Origin: Butyriboletus loyo
Taxonomy: Eukaryota; Basidiomycota; Agaricomycetes; Boletales; Boletaceae
DNA: 64,000 bases
Reading direction: 5' to 3'
Assembly (NCBI GenBank): GCA_038093515.1
Contig: JBBPSI010000019.1
Span: 124,001 to 188,000, forward strand
Below are positions 35,501-47,038 of the stretch, in pieces. The position numbers and the translations under genes were made by a program. The notes under the pieces are model-generated. The model was not told the origin of the DNA. It worked only from the letters and a program-made list of their open reading frames with translations, and ran no database searches. The number at the start of each line of letters is the position of its first letter. Positions within the stretch are counted from its first letter, which is position 1.

Positions 35501-35548
35501 CACTGCCACTGCCACTGCCACTGCCACTGCCATTGCCATTGCTATTGG
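35501..35548. repeat. Hexanucleotide microsatellite (CCACTG/CCATTG)
   Basis: About eight copies of a six-base unit CACTGC, the last ones changed to CATTGC. It lies in non-coding DNA between two convergent genes. Confidence 0.85.
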
Positions 35549-36098
35549 CAGGGTCATATACATATACACCAACGAGCGCCCTTCGTACTTTACGAACAGA
35601 CACCGTGACAGGCAGACACACATATACACACATATATATACATACACCGTACATATCATATCGCACGTCCATCTCATCTTCATTTACATATCATATTTTC
35701 CGTATACTATGCTCTATGCTACTCTATACTCACTTACTCACACCCGTAATATATCTTTTTTTCTTTCCCTTCTCGCCTCTCCACGAGAGGGACCTGGACG
35801 TTGCGTGATTTCGCGAGCGCCGTGATCTCACACGCTCTGATATAAATGAGATGATGCATTGATCGATCTGCGCCTCCAAGCTCCAAGGATGGGCACATAC
35901 CGTAAGCGAGCAACAACACGCGCCCCAAGTTTTTAAAATGAATCTAGAACAATTATTTATCAGGGTTTTTTTTTTTTTTTTCTTGGTTTTAATCAGTCCA
36001 TAAAATCCGTTCCATGTGAACAATATGACAGAGCAACGAAAAACGAGACGGAAATCGTAACGTACGGTTCAAAGAACCCGAATTTAATTATCATAACA

Positions 36099-36112
36099 CG
36101 CGCGCGCGCGCG
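36099..36112. repeat. CG dinucleotide run
   Basis: Seven CG units just downstream of the RING ligase stop. Such a run can adopt left-handed DNA and is a dense site for cytosine methylation; both are inferences. Confidence 0.8.
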
Positions 36113-36133
36113 TACCCTCGTCGTCCCGTCGCG

Positions 36134-39100
36134 TCATCCTCTCCGGGCTGCCTGTGCCCGCAGCATCAACATACCCCTCAACGTCACCTCCCGCTGTCTC
36201 TCCTTGTCCTGATCCGACTCTACCCCAACTTTATCCGCACCCTCAACCTTATCCTTATCCTTATCTCTGCTGCCATCACGAACCCCACCCTCGTCTCGAT
36301 CGCCAGATATCGGGCCCCGTGTGCAACCTGCGCCACGCGCCCGCCCCCCCGGGCCTGGGCCCAAGCCCGAGACCGATCCTACGGAGCCAACAACGTTCCC
36401 CGCACCTCTCATCGCCGCAAGACGAACACGCAAACGTGCCCGCATTCGAAGCCTCGTCTCGAGGTCCAACGTATCAGCGTCGGTGGACACTGACCCAACC
36501 GGAGACCCGGCTCTCGACGCATCGTCACCGAGCCCATCACCCACCACGAGGTTACCCGCCTCACACGCGGACGTGGCTCTCTCGCCACCGTGAAAAAACA
36601 AGGGTCCGGCCGCAATGGCACCCACCGAAACCTCCACGCCTGGCCATGTATCCTTATTAGTATAGCTACGGTCGTGTGCTTGACCGTGCTTGTGATCGTG
36701 CAGCGATGCCAAGGCTTCCGCGCCACCCGACAAGGTCAATCGTCCGAGCAAATCAGAGCGTAAATCAAGCGCGCCATCACCAGGTTGGGCCTGATCACTA
36801 GTGCCCCTCGCCGCTCCCATCTCCATGTCAAAACGACGTCCTTGGCCTAGTGATTCGCCGTGTCGTGTCCGAACAGACTCGGGACGCCTTTCCACCTCCA
36901 ACGCCAACGCATCATTCGCATTCCTGGTCAACGGTGTGACACTGGGCATGGGCGGGAATTCCAACCTGTCAGGACTGCGATCACCGGAGGGAAAAGTTCC
37001 AGAAGCCTCCTCTGTACTGGGGAGAAAGGGATGCGGCCGTGTCGTCCCGTCATCAACGCGGCCGCCACGTTGGGTGATGCCGTCGGCGTGCTCCGTGCCA
37101 GTGGAAGAACGGCAGTTCAACAAGGAAACACACGATTGTGAACGACAAGAGTAGAGTTGTTGCTCAGATGTCGTGTTGTTGGGTGTCGACGGGTCACCGT
37201 TAGCGGTCCCCCTGACAGATGTCTTCCAGAGGGAGGGTAATTTGCCCATGTCCGGACTGGTCGGGCCGTCCATGGGTCGGAGAAGAAGGCCGGGATGCGT
37301 GTCCGTCGCAGATTTGCTATTCTTAACTGTAAATGACTGTGCGTCCCCTAATACGGAGGATTTCTTGGTTGGGTGCTGTGTCGCAACGGGTCGAGAGAGG
37401 TAGGCCTGGACGGATTCCGATAACGTACGGTTACGGGGATGTACATGAACGTTCAAACCATCCGAGCGCTTACGTGATGGCTGAGGATTCGCGGAAGAAT
37501 CAGCACGAACCTTGTCCACGTAAGTCCTTGCCAAGGGTCCATCGATAAGACGAGTCACACCTGTCTCGCCAACAACCAGAGCGGCCGCTGAATCACCGGA
37601 CTGAGGTGCACTCATTTTTGCGGCGCTTGTGGGGACGGATTGCTCCATCTTTTCCCTCACCTCGCTTTTTTCCTTTTCGTTGCTTGGGAAATGAGGTTGG
37701 ACAGGCGAATTATCGTCCTCGTTCTCAGCGGGGGCCGCAGAGCTCGAGGCCAGCTCTGCGGCCTCTGGATATGAAATTCCCGCATGCGAGTGGCCATTGC
37801 GTAAAATATCCTGAACGCCGTCGAGAGGGCCGCGTCCTTTACCAGAAAGTTGGTTACGACACTCATGGTCCTCTCGGTCAGGCGGAATACTCCGTGGAGA
37901 CCGATTGCGATTGTGCCTGCGACTTGGTCTGCCTTCACGGCGAGCCTCCGCGGAGCTGTCTGCACCATGTCTCGCAGCTGGTGAACGTATCACACTACTT
38001 TCGCGATGGGGTACCGGAGACCGATATCTCGAATTAGGCCGTGAACGTGAACGACGAGATGGCGAGGGCTCCGCGCTCCAACGGCGGCCTCGCTCTATTT
38101 CCTGTGGAGGGGATATCTCCCGAGGGATATCGTACTGGATGGCCAAGGTATCAATCCATCATCTATAGAGAAAAGGGCGGAAACAAAAATGCCGTACCTG
38201 GGCTGTTTGGTCATACGTGTTGAGGTCACGGTACGGGCTCCGAAGATAACTATAAATCTCTACAGCAGATGGCGTCGTACACCGTCAGAGCCGCCGACGA
38301 CCGGCGCAGAGGCCGGACCTACCGTGTGCAAAGTGTTCGGCATTGACATGCCTCCTGCCTGTAGCGTATGGGGTGTCGAGATCCAGAAATTCGGATAACA
38401 ATTTTACGGCAGATTCTGAGCGGATATCAATCGATTTCATGAGCGATATCGTGTAGGTCGTGAGGAACTGTCGGATAGATATGAATGAATGTGGCTGGAT
38501 CAGCACGAGGCGAGGCGTGGCGTGGCCGATTCTAGGGAACGTAGAATGGAAGCTCACCTCCACGTCTAGATTGGGCCATACGTGCAGTTCGCGGCGCAGG
38601 AACATTGTCATGCGGCTGATAAGATCCGGGGAGGCAGTGAACTGAGCGGGGGTGGGGAAAGGGCGGTAGCGTGTGTACGGATTGGAAGCGATATGCTGCA
38701 AACGAGGATCAACGGACCGATTTGCGTAAGGGGTGATGAGAGAGAAACGACCTTTGCGTAAAGATGATGTTGGTATATCCACCGACGTCGAGCAATCGCT
38801 CTCTCGAGCTGATCTGCTTCATCACGCTGTTGTCGCTGCCTACGACCCCACAGGCGTTCTCGGCGCGTGTTTCTGAGTGCGTTGGCGCGAGACTCGGCTG
38901 TCAATGGTAGTGATGGGGATGACCGCAACGGGAGGAGGTAATGTTTCTGGTAGTCATACTGCGAACGGATATGGTGGATGAAGTACGAATCGTCAAACGA
39001 CCGCGAGCAGAGTGGACATTTCCGTGATTGTTCTATCAAAAAAGGACGACTGAGCGTTTGCTTTGATCGTCGTCGTTCGGCGCCACGTCGATGACGATGA

Positions 39101-39317
39101 CCAGTCACCACGTACCTGACCATAAGAGGATGCATTCAAAACAAAACTCGTGCGCGCACACGGGGATGATCGTCCTATCGAGGAAGGACTGCAAACATAT
39201 CGTGCAATGCTCCTGTTCGAGGCCATCGTTTTCCTTTGGAACCTCCTCATCTAGGGACGGCGACAGCGACGGGTCGAGTTTGATGCGTTTCGACGACGGC
39301 GACGACGACGTAGTCAT
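36134..39317 (-). CDS. RING-finger E3 ubiquitin ligase, TOPORS-like
   Basis: ATG at 39317 begins MTTSSSPSSKRIKLDPSLSP. The C3HC4 RING reads CTICLQSFLDRTIIPVCAHE, FCFECILLWS and, after an intron, EQSRKCPLCSRSF, with all eight zinc ligands in place. Basic helical sequence (RRQRQQRDEADQLERAIARR) and RRWIYQHHLYAK follow, then HIASNPYTRYRPFPTPAQF and SFLDLDTPYAT-like text. The next block YSYLRSPYRDLNTYDQTAQ resembles the conserved block after the RING in TOPORS and related ligases. The last exon codes for about 660 residues of disordered, Arg/Ser-rich then Gly/Asp-rich sequence. TOPORS proteins act as ubiquitin and SUMO ligases in the nucleus; the assignment rests on the RING plus the YLRSPYRDL block. 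The tail has no similarity I recognise. Confidence 0.85.
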
Positions 39318-39459
39318 ACCAGGTTATCACAAATTAACCTTTTTTTTTTTTTTCTCTTGAAATAAATTTGGAAGATATGGATATGGATATGTTACTTATT
39401 ATGTAATGTATTGGTAACATACTTTCAGGGCCGCTTACATCGATTTCGACCCTGACAAA
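39318..39459. promoter_or_regulatory. Divergent promoter region, RING ligase / ankyrin gene
   Basis: A gap of 142 bases separates the two divergent start codons. It contains a T-run of about 14 at 39339-39352 and AT-rich repeats of GATATG. Poly(dA:dT) tracts commonly keep fungal promoters nucleosome-free, so a bidirectional promoter is likely. Confidence 0.45.
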
Positions 39460-40046
39460 ATGATCGTAGAGCCCCAAACTGCGCCGTCGTCCGAGCTGCC
39501 ACCCGGAACGCTCGACTTTGCACACCGTTTGTTCGATGCAGCCCGTTCCGGAGACGCTCCCTTGCTCCTCCAGGCCATCGACGCAGGTCTCCCCGTAAAC
39601 CTCACCAACCACCAAGGTACGTACTAACGTCCCCACCGCAATCTAGATAGATCACGACAATGACTCCGACGAAAATGCACTTGCACCACCACCGTTCACC
39701 ATCACGGGCTGTTGATGCTGAACCTCCAAACACAGGAAACACTCTCCTCATGCTCGCAGCCTACGCAGGTCACACAGACCTCTCACGCGCCCTTCTCACG
39801 CGCAACGCAGACCCAAATCGTCTCAACGATCGTGGTCAATCCATCGTCGCAGGCGCCATCTTCAAGGCCCACGACGAGATCGTTCGCATCCTCATCGCCG
39901 CTGGCGCTGATCCGAGACTCGGAAAACCAACGGCGATAGAGACCGCACACATGTTTGGGCGCAAGGATATGTTGGGGGTGTTGGGTGCGAAAGAGGGCGA
40001 TATCGGTGTGGACGTCCCTACGCCGCCTAGTGCACTGTCGTCATGA
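39460..40046 (+). CDS. Small ankyrin-repeat protein
   Basis: Two exons (39460-39616 and 39736-40046) give 155 residues in frame. The order is TLDFAHRLFDAARSGDAPLL, LQAIDAGLPVNLTNHQ, then GNTLLMLAAYAGHTDLSRAL, LTRNADPNRLNDRGQSIVAG and AIFKAHDEIVRILIAAGADP. These are three to four ankyrin repeats with the usual G.T.L..AA..GH...V..LL pattern. No catalytic domain is attached. It is likely a cytosolic or nuclear protein-interaction module; small fungal proteins of this type are common and poorly characterised. Confidence 0.9.
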
Positions 40047-40227
40047 TTACAAGGCTTTGAGAATCAGTACCATGTAGCGGGTGGTCAGGAACGACAGCCG
40101 CCGTCATCCTAGAATTCTACGTTTTCTAAACAGAGCCTAGGACTTGAAAAAAAAAAAAACCAAGTCACGCCCGATTCTCGTGCGAGTACTTCCTTGCGAA
40201 AACAATCTCATCCGCTTGCAGGCATGC

Positions 40228-43200
40228 CTACATCGCACCCATCTCCTTTCCAAGCACTCCCAGACACTCTCTTGCCAACGCCCTCGCATCGACCTCCACC
40301 ACCTTCCCATCGCCCTCCGGTGCGCCAATACGATCTCGTGGACCCGTCTCTCCCTGATCTCGAGCACCCACCGGTAGACTCGCTGGTACCCATGCAGCCG
40401 GCGTCTTTCGTGGTATTGACGCAATCTCGCACAGTATCGGATAGAAATAAAACAAATGCGCAACCGGCGATCTTTTCACCACATCTGCAATGAGTGCAGA
40501 TGGAGGTAGACTGGGATCGATAGCTAGTTTGCAAATCATAAACGACAACGCGTCAGATCTCTTTCAGCGTACGAGACGTACCAGGAGGCGACGCGCTGTT
40601 TGCCGACGGCGCGTCCGATAACGCAGCCCACAGCGTGCCAGGCCATAGCCGTAGATCCAACAGTTTGCGCAACACGTAGAGCAGCTCGTCTTCACGAACC
40701 CTGAGAGACATACAAATCACCATCAGTGAGTGACCCTGGCCAAGAAAGAACCACATCGTGGACCGCCGAAAATTACCTCGGGAAAGGCAGACTACCGCGA
40801 AGTGCCTCGTCCGCGATATAACCCACCATGGCCGTCTTACATCGATCCAGCAACGACGGCAAACACAAGGCGGCCACTCTTCTCCTCGCCGCCTCTTGGT
40901 CTGCCGTCCGAGATGTCATAAGCAAACTCCTAACCATGGAAGCAAATATAGAAAACCAACACGTACCGCTCGTCACGTTCGAACAAATCAAGAACAGCAA
41001 ATCGAAACACCAATACGAAAAGCGCTCCCTCGGAATGACCTCCCCCGTCGCCGTACTCCCCACACTCTCCAAATCCATTTTTTCAAATTCTTCCCGCGAG
41101 CTACGTGACGAGTCCACGTTGCTCCAGTTCCCAAGGCCCGGTGAACCCGAACGCGGGGTGTGAAACGGGAACTTGTACAACTGACTACCTTGATGGAGGA
41201 TCTTGGCGAGTTGACCAACGAGGTAGTCTGGGACGCGTGGGCCGCCCAGGTGAGGGACGAGATCGATCTCGAGCGAGCTGATCAATGCAAGGTCGAAATT
41301 CTCTTCTGCCTCTTGTTCCTCTAGACTAAGCGTCTCTGCTACAGAACTAGGGCAAAAGCGTCTAGTTCACGAAATAAATCAATGTCACAGCACGTACCAA
41401 TCCGCATTGATGCCACCCCGGAAACCTTCGATAATCTGCCTCCAGATAGCTTCCACCCGTGTATCCGATATCGCTGACGAACATTCTCCGAGTGAGTACA
41501 CCCTAGACGACGATACGCCGAGAAAAATCAAATAAGCACCTTCTCCCAACCTCAACAATGCCCGCACGCATTCCGTCACGATACGCAAAAAACACGTCGT
41601 CGCCGTCTTCCACAGCGGCACATCCTTGCCAAACTTGGACGGCGCAGGACATTCATACTTGAACTTGATCGGAATCCCGTAAGCCTATACAACGACGAGC
41701 AACCCATCAGTGGCAAGTCAATAACGCAAAGAAGGATCCCGACGGATCGACGCCCACTTACCGAGAGAACAGCCTCGAGCGTTCCATCTTCATATATCTC
41801 CGCGTTATCCTTGAACCGCATATACAATTCGACGAGCATCGGCATCGTCTTTTTTGATAGTCCAATATACGTGACGTGCTTGCGCGTGGATGTCAGTAAA
41901 GGTGTGATGGGCGATCCGGGGGCGGGCGCGAGTATAGGGTGGGCGTGGAACCCCACGAGGAAGGCGAGAGCGCTGAATTCAGAAAGGTCTCGCATAATCA
42001 ACGACGGCATGCCAGATTCGGCGAGGTCAATGTCTTGGACGATGTCGATGATAGACGCCTGTGGTATTCCCATGAATACTTAACATTCGCCTTTCTCTTT
42101 CACTCACCTGCACAGGCGTCAGCGTGTCCACATCCGGTCTGTAATCTGGGGAGTTGGGGTACGTGAGGACGCCTAACCATTCCACGTCAGACATCACGAA
42201 CGCATCCACCACTCATCTAAGCACAGACCCACCTTTCGATATCTCCATGAGACGCGTCAAACGTGCCAACGACCACTCCGTACGCATATGCTGCCGACTC
42301 ATCCGCCGCATCGTTCGCACGACATCAAGAAACGCCACCAAGCTTTCCTGCGTAAACGCGCGGTACGAACCTACCACCGCATCGCTGGCATGCCGCAACG
42401 AGAAATGTGACGTGCCGGCCTGCAACACCGCACCGCCGATATCGTTCCAAGCCTGCCACGCACATTCCAACGCTTCTGTGACACGAAGCTGCATGACTTC
42501 ATCCGTGGCCTCGGACAGTGATCCGATGGCCTTTTCGAGGCACTGTAAGGCAGGCGTACTGAGTGGCCGTCGGTCCAGGAGAACCGTGTTCTGAATATGC
42601 GCGACAAAGACTTTCCAAGCGTCCGAAAACGTCGAGAGGTGCATGATCTTGGATACGACAAACTCTTTGATGATCGATCCAATCGATTGCAACGCCAGAC
42701 TCTTCGATTCGTCCCAAGCCTGATCCGGCGTCGGCCCCGATGGATGCGCCGAGGGTGGGCCGGCGCTCTCGGGAGGAATCCGTCGTGTCTCCTCGGAAAT
42801 CGCATCCAACAACGGGAAGGTGATTTTCCACATGCAGTCGTTCCACGTGTCTAGACTGAGCGTCGCACCATAGAGCTGCATGGCGCGGAACAATGTCTGA
42901 ATGGCGCCGATGCGAACCTCAGGACGGGCATCGGTACACAAACCGAGGACTTCGAGGAGAAGGAACATCCACAATGCGCTGTACTCTGGCTCTCCTTCCG
43001 CGTCCTTCCGTTTGGATTGTATCGAATCGGACACGCCCCAGAGCAAGCTCTCGGCTGCAGTAAGCGCGATGTTCGTGTCTGCCTGTCGACCAAACTGACC
43101 CAGCGTACTGATGCACAGTCGAAGATCTTCCGGCGAGAGTGACGACACAGAGTCGCACACCAACTTGAGGGACTGGAAAGCGATCTTGACGAGCGCCGTA

Positions 43201-46200
43201 TATCCACGTTCGCTGTTGTACCCCAGGGAAAGCGACTTGGGGCGATGGTCTTGCAACGACAATGTACTCACCGAATCGCTAGAGAGCGTGCGCACGAGGA
43301 CCGCCGGTTTGCAGACACTACCGAGCATTTCAAATATACTACCCCATCCGACGACGAGCGTGTGTCCGGATGCCTGGAGTATCTGATGCAACGCTTCGAG
43401 CCCCATACGACGTAGCTCGACGTTCGTGCTCGTACCAACAGCGCCAGCCTCTGATGCAGGCACAATCTGTTTGGAAAGGACGTCCAACACGCGACGCTGA
43501 GCCTTGGCTTGGAGATCTCCAGTGCTCGATAGATTTCGGGGAACAATAACCAATATCTCGTCGAGGACGCGGGCAGCTTGAACACGGATAGCTTGCGGTG
43601 CAGAAGGGAGACTGATAATAGACAGTAGATGCGCGGTGGTCGTGTTCCAAGCGACTTCCGGCGCTCGGTAGATGAGTCGATGAATGTTGAGCATGGCGAC
43701 CGTTCCCAGTCTTTCCACTCCAAAGTCACCGGAGCGCTTCGGAATAATGAAATGAAATGAGCTCTTCGCTACTAACCGCCATGCTAGCCAAACTCACCAA
43801 AGTCCTCGGCAAATGAATGCCGCTAACGCGCCTCCGATGGAGAAGGTCGTTTCGAGGAGAAAGGGTAGCAGAAGAAACAGAAGCAGAGAGTTCGTCCGTA
43901 CTCTCCGCCTCGCCAAGCGCCTCCGTCGCATCAGATTGCATCCCGATCATCTCTGAGCTCAGCTTACACAGCGCATTCACGAAATCCTCGAAAGCCGAAT
44001 CATCCAAATTCTTGGAAGCCTCGAAAAGACGCTGTATGGCAAGCTGAACGTTGTCGGGGTCGACATCTGCCAAAAGCGAATGTCGTGCAGGTTGTGGCGG
44101 GTGTGATGATTTCCCTGCTTCGGATGTACCACCCGTTGCTCCAGAGACCGACCGGGTCGGCGTGTTAGGACTACCAATAAACGTACTTCCTCTTCTTCCA
44201 GAAGGGGGTTGCGAGCCCTTCATCGTGAGGACATAGTCTGCATTTTGAAGCGCCTCCATGATACCATACCAACTCTCTCCAAGGCTTCCCGCTAGGAAAA
44301 GGGCAGTTGATACCAACACTTTCAAGCAGACAAGGTTACGCTCCGATAATCCCGGGGGTTGCAAAGGGGAAGTTAGTCCCAAGTTTTCGGATAGTGATAC
44401 TCCCGAACGGGGTGTCGGAGGTTCGATATACGATTCCAAGCTCGCGACTACGCGGGATGGGATCGCAAATTTCGCAAGACTCGTGAGGAATGCGTCCCTA
44501 GGTGTTGTCAGTGCGAGCATTCCAGCAACATTTGTCATCGCCTGATAGCTCGTGAGGACGTCAACAAAGAGTTCGTCGGAAAGGTTTGTAGAAATGATGA
44601 AAGATAAGGCTGCCAGCAGTGCTGGCCAGCCGTTATCTACCATCGAGCGAACAATGTGAAGTGGTCGCGTCGCGGGTTCATCTGGAGGTAAAGTAGCCAA
44701 GTCGAGGGCTGGTGGGGCACGGATAACGGGGTCCCCGGCTGTACGCGGACGTTGTACCACAATGGAGGTGTAAAGAGGCCCAGTAAAAGAAGCGAAACCC
44801 TCGCACAAGGAGACGATGCACTGCACGCCGAGGAGGTAGACATAACATTCTGGTATCGGAGGCGAGTCTGCTTTGTCCAGTTGATCTATGCTATAGCGAT
44901 GCCCGTTTTAGTATCGGAACGAGAGACTGAAGATGGACACGTACCACTGCAGTTTCATCGCTGACGTTTGTACGCTCAAACCAGTCCCAGCGCCAATCAT
45001 TCCGACAACGCCAGAAACAGTCGCACTTGCTGCAGTGGCAGCTGCATTTGCTACCATCCCCGCTACCCCTCCAACGTCGAGGCCATAACTCGAACCACTT
45101 TCAGAATGCGAGAGCGTCCCAATCCCCATCATTTGGGAGCTCACACCAAGTAGAGCAGGTTTCTCAGTGACCAAACGTTTTAATGAGCTGATCAAGGATG
45201 AAAAGACTTTGGAACCAAATTCTTCGGCATCATACCGATCCCAGATGTTGCGAACTAGCTCCGCGTCACTGCAAAGGCTATGAGATCCCTTCGTTAGCAC
45301 GAACGAGTCCCAAATCAAATAGATTGAGTGTACACACCCTCGCATGATCTCCATGGCAAGGACTCGTGTCCAAACAGTGCGAGAGCCAGAATGGTCACTG
45401 AGAGTTGAGTCTGTATCGTCGGATATCATTTTGATCAGTAGCATGAGGAACACCTCAGCTTCCGTCTTCAGTTCGAACGAGAATTGTTTCAAAAGCAAGA
45501 AAACAACGCGTGTGCATCGGAGCGTGAGTGGAAACACGGCTCTATCCGACAAGGACTTGAGCAACATCGGGCAAAGGTGATGTCTGAGCAGCATCAAAAG
45601 TTGTTCGTGCTGCCGTGTAGTCAAGGATCAACGTCACGTGAAGAAGTATGGGCGTATATATACCTTTCGGAAAGGTTCATGATAGTTCGTCAGGACGCTT
45701 TCGATGAGCTCGAGTGCGAACGTCTTGTGTAGATACCCGAGGTTGAGGAAGTGAGGTTTCTCCGAGTTCGCAAGTAGACACAGATCCTCGAAGACAGAGT
45801 ACGCGTCCCTCGCAAATGTTCTCAAAGCCACGGTAGTTCCATCAGGAAGAGTCACAGGGTCCACCAACTTTGCATCCACAGAATCTTGCTTGTCCTCCTC
45901 GACCATCTTGTCAACGACAAACATTACTAGTTGACGAAGCGTAGCAGCAGCAGTAGATGACACGACCGCAATCCGAGAGTCTTGCAGCTTGAAGCACAAA
46001 AGTAGAGCCTGTATATCACGTTTGGGAAGTCGTATTTTCTTTGGTATTAAAGCATAAAACATACCTCGCCCAGCAACTCTCCATGAACAGAGGGGAAATT
46101 CGTTATAAGTGAGACGAGCGTTTGCAGAATCCGGAGCTGTATATCGACACCCTGGCTCATGGCATCGCTCATCGTGCCGATGATCAATGGGACGGCGGAC

Positions 46201-46643
46201 TGGGGGACTGCTTTGAGCGCAATGAGCCGCTGGAGCGACCCAAGCGATATCGCGACGACTTTTGCATTCTTGGTGGCACATCCCATAAAAACCGGACGAA
46301 GGAGATCATCGGACTGTGCACTGTCTTCCCACAGATGAGACGACAGACACAAAGAGAACGAATACACATGAATCACGGACCCACCAGATGCGAGGGAAGC
46401 TGTGGCTTGCTCCGGGGAAGACCTGAGGATCGCGAGCGATTTCTCCGCTGCCTGCCAGAGCGTGAGCAAGACTGGTTAGAGCGCCGGAGGGTTGTCTGAC
46501 CTCGCGTATTTCTGGATGTTTCCTCCTGGACTCGCTGGCCAAAGACTGTGATGGGACGATGCGTCAGTAACGTTGGGTCCATGCAACGAACGCGTCGAAG
46601 CAGCTACCTGCAACTCCGTCACGAGGAATGCTAGTGAGCTCAT
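40228..46643 (-). CDS. MON2: MON2, Sec7/BIG-related Golgi-endosome trafficking protein
   Basis: MON2 is a large peripheral Golgi/endosome HEAT-repeat scaffold, related to Arf-GEFs of the BIG class but lacking Sec7 activity. ATG at 46643 starts MSSLAFLVTELQ, then SLASESRRKHPEIREAAEKS after an intron, as in MON2 N-termini. Then come LLRPVFMGCATKNAKVVAIS, LGSLQRLIALKAVPQSAVPL (DCB-type region), LTLRCTRVVFLLLKQFSFEL and NWFERT-type sequence toward 44.9 kb. The HUS-like and C-terminal HEAT parts include YTALVKIAFQSLKLVCDSVS and LWMFLLLEVLGLCTDARPEV. The C-terminus is KRSPVAHLFYFYPILCEIAS and ends at a TAG at 40228. About 14 introns leave roughly 1,800 residues, the family's usual range. No break was seen, but many junctions are only approximate. 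Confidence 0.92.
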
Positions 46644-47038
46644 TCGTTTTGATCTTGTCTTTGACCCTTCCCAATTGTTTACAAGAGTGTTTTAAGAAAG
46701 CCCGTCCAGTGCAGAGAGGGTCGTCGTTCAGAATAAAAAGCCCCAATCGAGGATTCGTCGAGCAGAGGGGACAACTTCACCAAACTGCGTAGTATGTCGA
46801 CTCGGACAAACCATGTTTACATAAACAAAAATGCACCAATCGGAGGGCTATGTTTTCCAGTTAAACCATTAGATTTAGAACACGATGTAGTGTACATTCA
46901 TATCATAGATAACAACAAACAAACAAATAATAACCAGAGGGTCGTCAATAAGGCGTGAAAACATAACAGGTATGTGCAATCCAAGATCCCCCTTTTTTCA
47001 GTCCTCGCCAACATCTAGCTACGTGCTGAGCGTGGAAC
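46644..47038. other. Intergenic region MON2 / quinone synthetase
   Basis: These 395 bases include the MON2 promoter and the 3' end of the quinone synthetase gene. There is an AAAC-rich tract at about 46910-46930. Nothing else is visible. Confidence 0.5.

Larger units (their letters stand above)
34446..36133. other. Convergent 3' intergenic region rich in simple repeats
   Basis: This lies between the stops of the homeobox gene (+) and the RING ligase gene (-). It is strongly pyrimidine-rich at first and then carries several poly-T/A runs, GACG/CACG tetramers (about 35118-35157) and TATACA repeats (about 35620-35660). No supported gene. Confidence 0.55.
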
